From NCBI RefSeq assembly GCF_000384135.1, contig NZ_KB913028.1, positions 1,577,351 through 1,641,350 on the forward strand: a stretch of DNA of 64,000 bases, written 5' to 3'. Position 1 is the stretch's first letter. Each line of letters begins with the position of its first letter. A model generated the notes under the pieces. It saw only the letters and a program-made list of their open reading frames with translations, was not told the DNA's origin and ran no database searches. This stretch comes from Succinispira mobilis DSM 6222 (GTDB taxonomy: Bacteria; Bacillota; Negativicutes; Acidaminococcales; Succinispiraceae). Positions 62,388 to 64,000 of the stretch are shown one piece after another. A program made the translations under genes and the position numbers.

Positions 62388-62631
62388 CGGAATTGTTTTT
62401 TTTTAACGCTAAATTCACTGAAAATTCTTTCAATTAAAAAACTAAGTTAATTGTTTTTTTAAGTTAAATAATGCCTTACTTTACTTAAAAAAATTGTTTT
62501 TTATTTGTTTTTTATAAACATGAAAGTTCAGAGGTGATTTTGCAAGGCAAGTTATCTTACAAGGAGGCTGATGCCAAAATAACAATTTTAAGTTATTCAT
62601 TTTAATTTATAATCCAGAGGAGGATTAATTA
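62388..62631 (+). other. Long AT-rich leader with possible upstream open frame
   Basis: About 240 bases lie between the predicted transcription start and the small-subunit gene. Most is A/T-rich without clear stems. Within it, GAGGTGA (62531-62537) precedes a TTG at 62540 that opens a 21-codon frame ending at TAA 62605. A second ribosome-like AAGGAGG (62561-62567) precedes ATG-CCA-AAA-TAA (62571-62582). Either could be a leader peptide, or the AAGGAGG may be a ribosome standby site. Both are unproven. Confidence 0.35.
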
Positions 62632-62763
62632 TGGACGGAGCAGCTACAACTAACCCTTGGTTAATTGCATTAATTAACATGACTATAGTTTTCGCTGTAC
62701 TAGGAATGCTTGGTGTGGTTATCGGATTCATCAACAAAGTGGATCCTACAGCAAAAAGATAAT
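62632..62763 (+). CDS. Small OadG-like (delta/gamma) subunit of a sodium-pumping decarboxylase
   Basis: A 43-residue membrane protein: a short polar start (MDGAATTNP), one helix (about 10-36, LIALINMTIVFAVLGMLGVV) and a charged end (NKVDPTAKR). It matches the small OadG-related subunits, similar to MmdE of Veillonella, which hold decarboxylase complexes together at the membrane. ATG 62632 has GAGGAGGA eight bases upstream, and the beta subunit follows by 47 bases. The longer Ala/Pro-rich C-terminal domain of full OadG or MmdD is absent. Confidence 0.82.
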
Positions 62764-62810
62764 CTCATTAAAGTATCAAATTCACTAACAGTATAAGGAG
62801 ATGTAAAAGA

Positions 62811-63935
62811 ATGGAAGCTTTTTCAATCGCATTAGCGTCAGTTTGGTCTGACAGCGGTTTCACAGCATTTACTGGTGGTAATGCTATCATGGTTGTAGTA
62901 GGGATACTATTACTTTACATGGCAATTGGTAAAGGTTTTGAACCACTATTGTTATCACCAATAGCTTTTGGTTGTATTTTAGGTAATATGCCTAAAACAG
63001 GTTTTACAACTGATCCCGGAGTTATGCAAGTTATTCTTTATGGTATTCAACATGAAATCTTCCCACCACTTATCTTTTTAGGTGTAGGCGCTATGACAGA
63101 CTTTGGTCCATTGATTGCTAATCCTAAAACACTTCTTTTAGGTGCTGCAGCTCAAGCTGGTGTATTCGTTTCTTTAATTGGAGCTATGCTTCTTGGTTTT
63201 AACGTAAAAGAAGCTGCTGCTATCGGTATTATCGGTGGAGCAGACGGCCCAACTGCTATTTATTTAACAATGAAGCTTGCCCCACATTTACTTGGCGCAA
63301 TTGCGGTTGCTGCTTACTCTTATATGTCACTAGTTCCACTTATTCAACCACCTATCATGAAACTTTTCACTAGTGAAGCTGATAGATGTATCGTTATGGA
63401 ACAACTTCGCCCAGTAACTAAATTTGAAAAATTAGTATTCCCTGTAGTCGTAACTATTATCGTAAGTTTGTTGTTACCACCTGTAACTTCTCTTATCGGG
63501 ATGTTAATGCTTGGTAATATATTTAGAGAATCCGGCTGTACACAACGTCTTTCTGAAACATCAGAAAATGCGTTGATTAATATAGTAACAATTTTCTTAG
63601 CAACTGGTACTGGTTTGACAATGGCTGCTGAAACTTTCTTGACTCTTGACACAATTTTAATTATTTGTCTTGGTCTTATTGCTTTCTGTGCTGGTACTGC
63701 AGCAGGTGTTATTTTCGGTCAAATTATGAAAATCGCTTCTGGTGGTAAAGTAAACCCACTTATCGGTTCAGCTGGCGTTTCTGCTGTACCAATGGCAGCG
63801 CGTGTATCTCAAATCGTTGGTCAACAAGCTAATCCTTCAAACTTCCTTTTAATGCATGCTATGGGACCAAACGTAGCTGGGGTTATTGGTACAGCTGTAG
63901 CAGCTGGTACAATGCTTGCAATGCTTAAAGGTTAA
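62811..63935 (+). CDS. Sodium-translocating decarboxylase beta subunit (OadB/MmdB/GcdB)
   Basis: A 374-residue membrane protein that couples decarboxylation of carboxybiotin to sodium export. Family landmarks are [20 protein letters not shown] (about 41-60) and [20 protein letters not shown] (about 94-113). The ion-site loop [15 protein letters not shown] contains the key Asp in the GGADGPT motif (about 141-147). The C-terminal half has [20 protein letters not shown] and [18 protein letters not shown]. Whether the complex acts on methylmalonyl-CoA, glutaconyl-CoA or oxaloacetate depends on an alpha subunit not visible here. Confidence 0.95.
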   Translation: MEAFSIALASVWSDSGFTAFTGGNAIMVVVGILLLYMAIGKGFEPLLLSPIAFGCILGNMPKTGFTTDPGVMQVILYGIQHEIFPPLIFLGVGAMTDFGPLIANPKTLLLGAAAQAGVFVSLIGAMLLGFNVKEAAAIGIIGGADGPTAIYLTMKLAPHLLGAIAVAAYSYMSLVPLIQPPIMKLFTSEADRCIVMEQLRPVTKFEKLVFPVVVTIIVSLLLPPVTSLIGMLMLGNIFRESGCTQRLSETSENALINIVTIFLATGTGLTMAAETFLTLDTILIICLGLIAFCAGTAAGVIFGQIMKIASGGKVNPLIGSAGVSAVPMAARVSQIVGQQANPSNFLLMHAMGPNVAGVIGTAVAAGTMLAMLKG

Positions 63936-63986
63936 GATTTGTAGTTCAAATTAATTCCTCTAAAATTTACTCATATATTTGGAGGT

Positions 63987-64000
63987 ATGCCGAAAATAGT
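63987..64000 (+). CDS. Possible start of a further decarboxylase gene (cut by window edge)
   Basis: ATG at 63987 would begin MPKIV, directly after GGAGG (63981-63985), a spacing of only one base, so the true start may lie beyond the window. A downstream carboxyltransferase or biotin subunit is expected from context. The sequence is too short to identify it. Confidence 0.3.

Noticed and set aside
1-64000. CRISPR arrays, prophage, transposons, rRNA or tRNA genes
   Set aside because: I saw no regular direct repeats with spacers, no integrase or transposase frames, and no cloverleaf or rRNA sequences on either strand by reading.

Overview
The window is AT-rich bacterial DNA with strong Shine-Dalgarno sites, sigma-A-type promoters, a T-box leader and the Firmicutes gene neighbourhood ireB-ruvX-DUF1292-mltG-U32. 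It also encodes outer-membrane-associated functions: a secretin, an AsmA-like protein and a LapA-domain protein. With a sodium-pumping decarboxylase and TTG as a common start codon, this fits a diderm, anaerobic, low-GC Firmicute, most likely of the class Negativicutes. I cannot name the genus. No rRNA, tRNA, CRISPR, insertion sequence or prophage was seen.

Layout. 1-2012 (minus): a TAXI-type TRAP uptake operon (binding protein, DUF1850 protein, fused permease cut by the window edge). 2394-3764: a MocR-type regulator. 3867-11116: a six-gene operon for a membrane-bound group 4 [NiFe] hydrogenase of the Hyf/Hyc kind, with a NuoC-NuoD fusion and a ferredoxin-NuoB fusion. 11181-14108: lysA, a stand-alone EIIC-like permease and a thioesterase. 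14237-18709: two tandem dCache-GGDEF-EAL proteins, the first with an intact EAL site and an apparent AUU start, the second a likely pseudoenzyme. 18849-21377: an FeS membrane protein, then a structured RNA leader with a terminator in front of a TM1266-like regulator and hydG, the [FeFe]-hydrogenase maturase. 21452-27943: AsmA-like protein, EamA exporter, ddh, a YjiG/YjiH pair and an M20 hydrolase.

28242-45397 (minus) is a long, closely packed gene array read right to left: pilB, pilT, prepilin peptidase, a pilM-pilN fusion, pilO, lapA, recJ, relA/spoT, dtd, an MBL hydrolase, an AI-2E-family permease, fur, hemZ, hisS and aspS. A pilP-like gene and a secretin gene run divergently (45496-47171). 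47240-52612 (minus) holds ireB, ruvX, DUF1292, mltG, U32, DUF4911, pepP-like and efp. 52715-55822 is ileS behind an isoleucine T-box. 55874-59611 (minus) is obg-proB-proA. 59706-62226 (minus) holds an anion permease, a small Cys-rich protein and a BASS transporter. 62632-63935 encodes small and beta subunits of a sodium-translocating decarboxylase.

Taken together the cell appears to be an anaerobe that handles H2 through both a membrane [NiFe] complex and, judging from HydG, an [FeFe] enzyme encoded elsewhere. It conserves energy through ion-pumping complexes and builds a compact type IV pilus or DNA-uptake machine. The least explained element is the hydG leader RNA. Other points worth attention are the AUU-start c-di-GMP gene and its dead paralogue, a hydrogenase large subunit with no C-terminal extension, and a terminator-like hairpin inside the DUF1850 gene.
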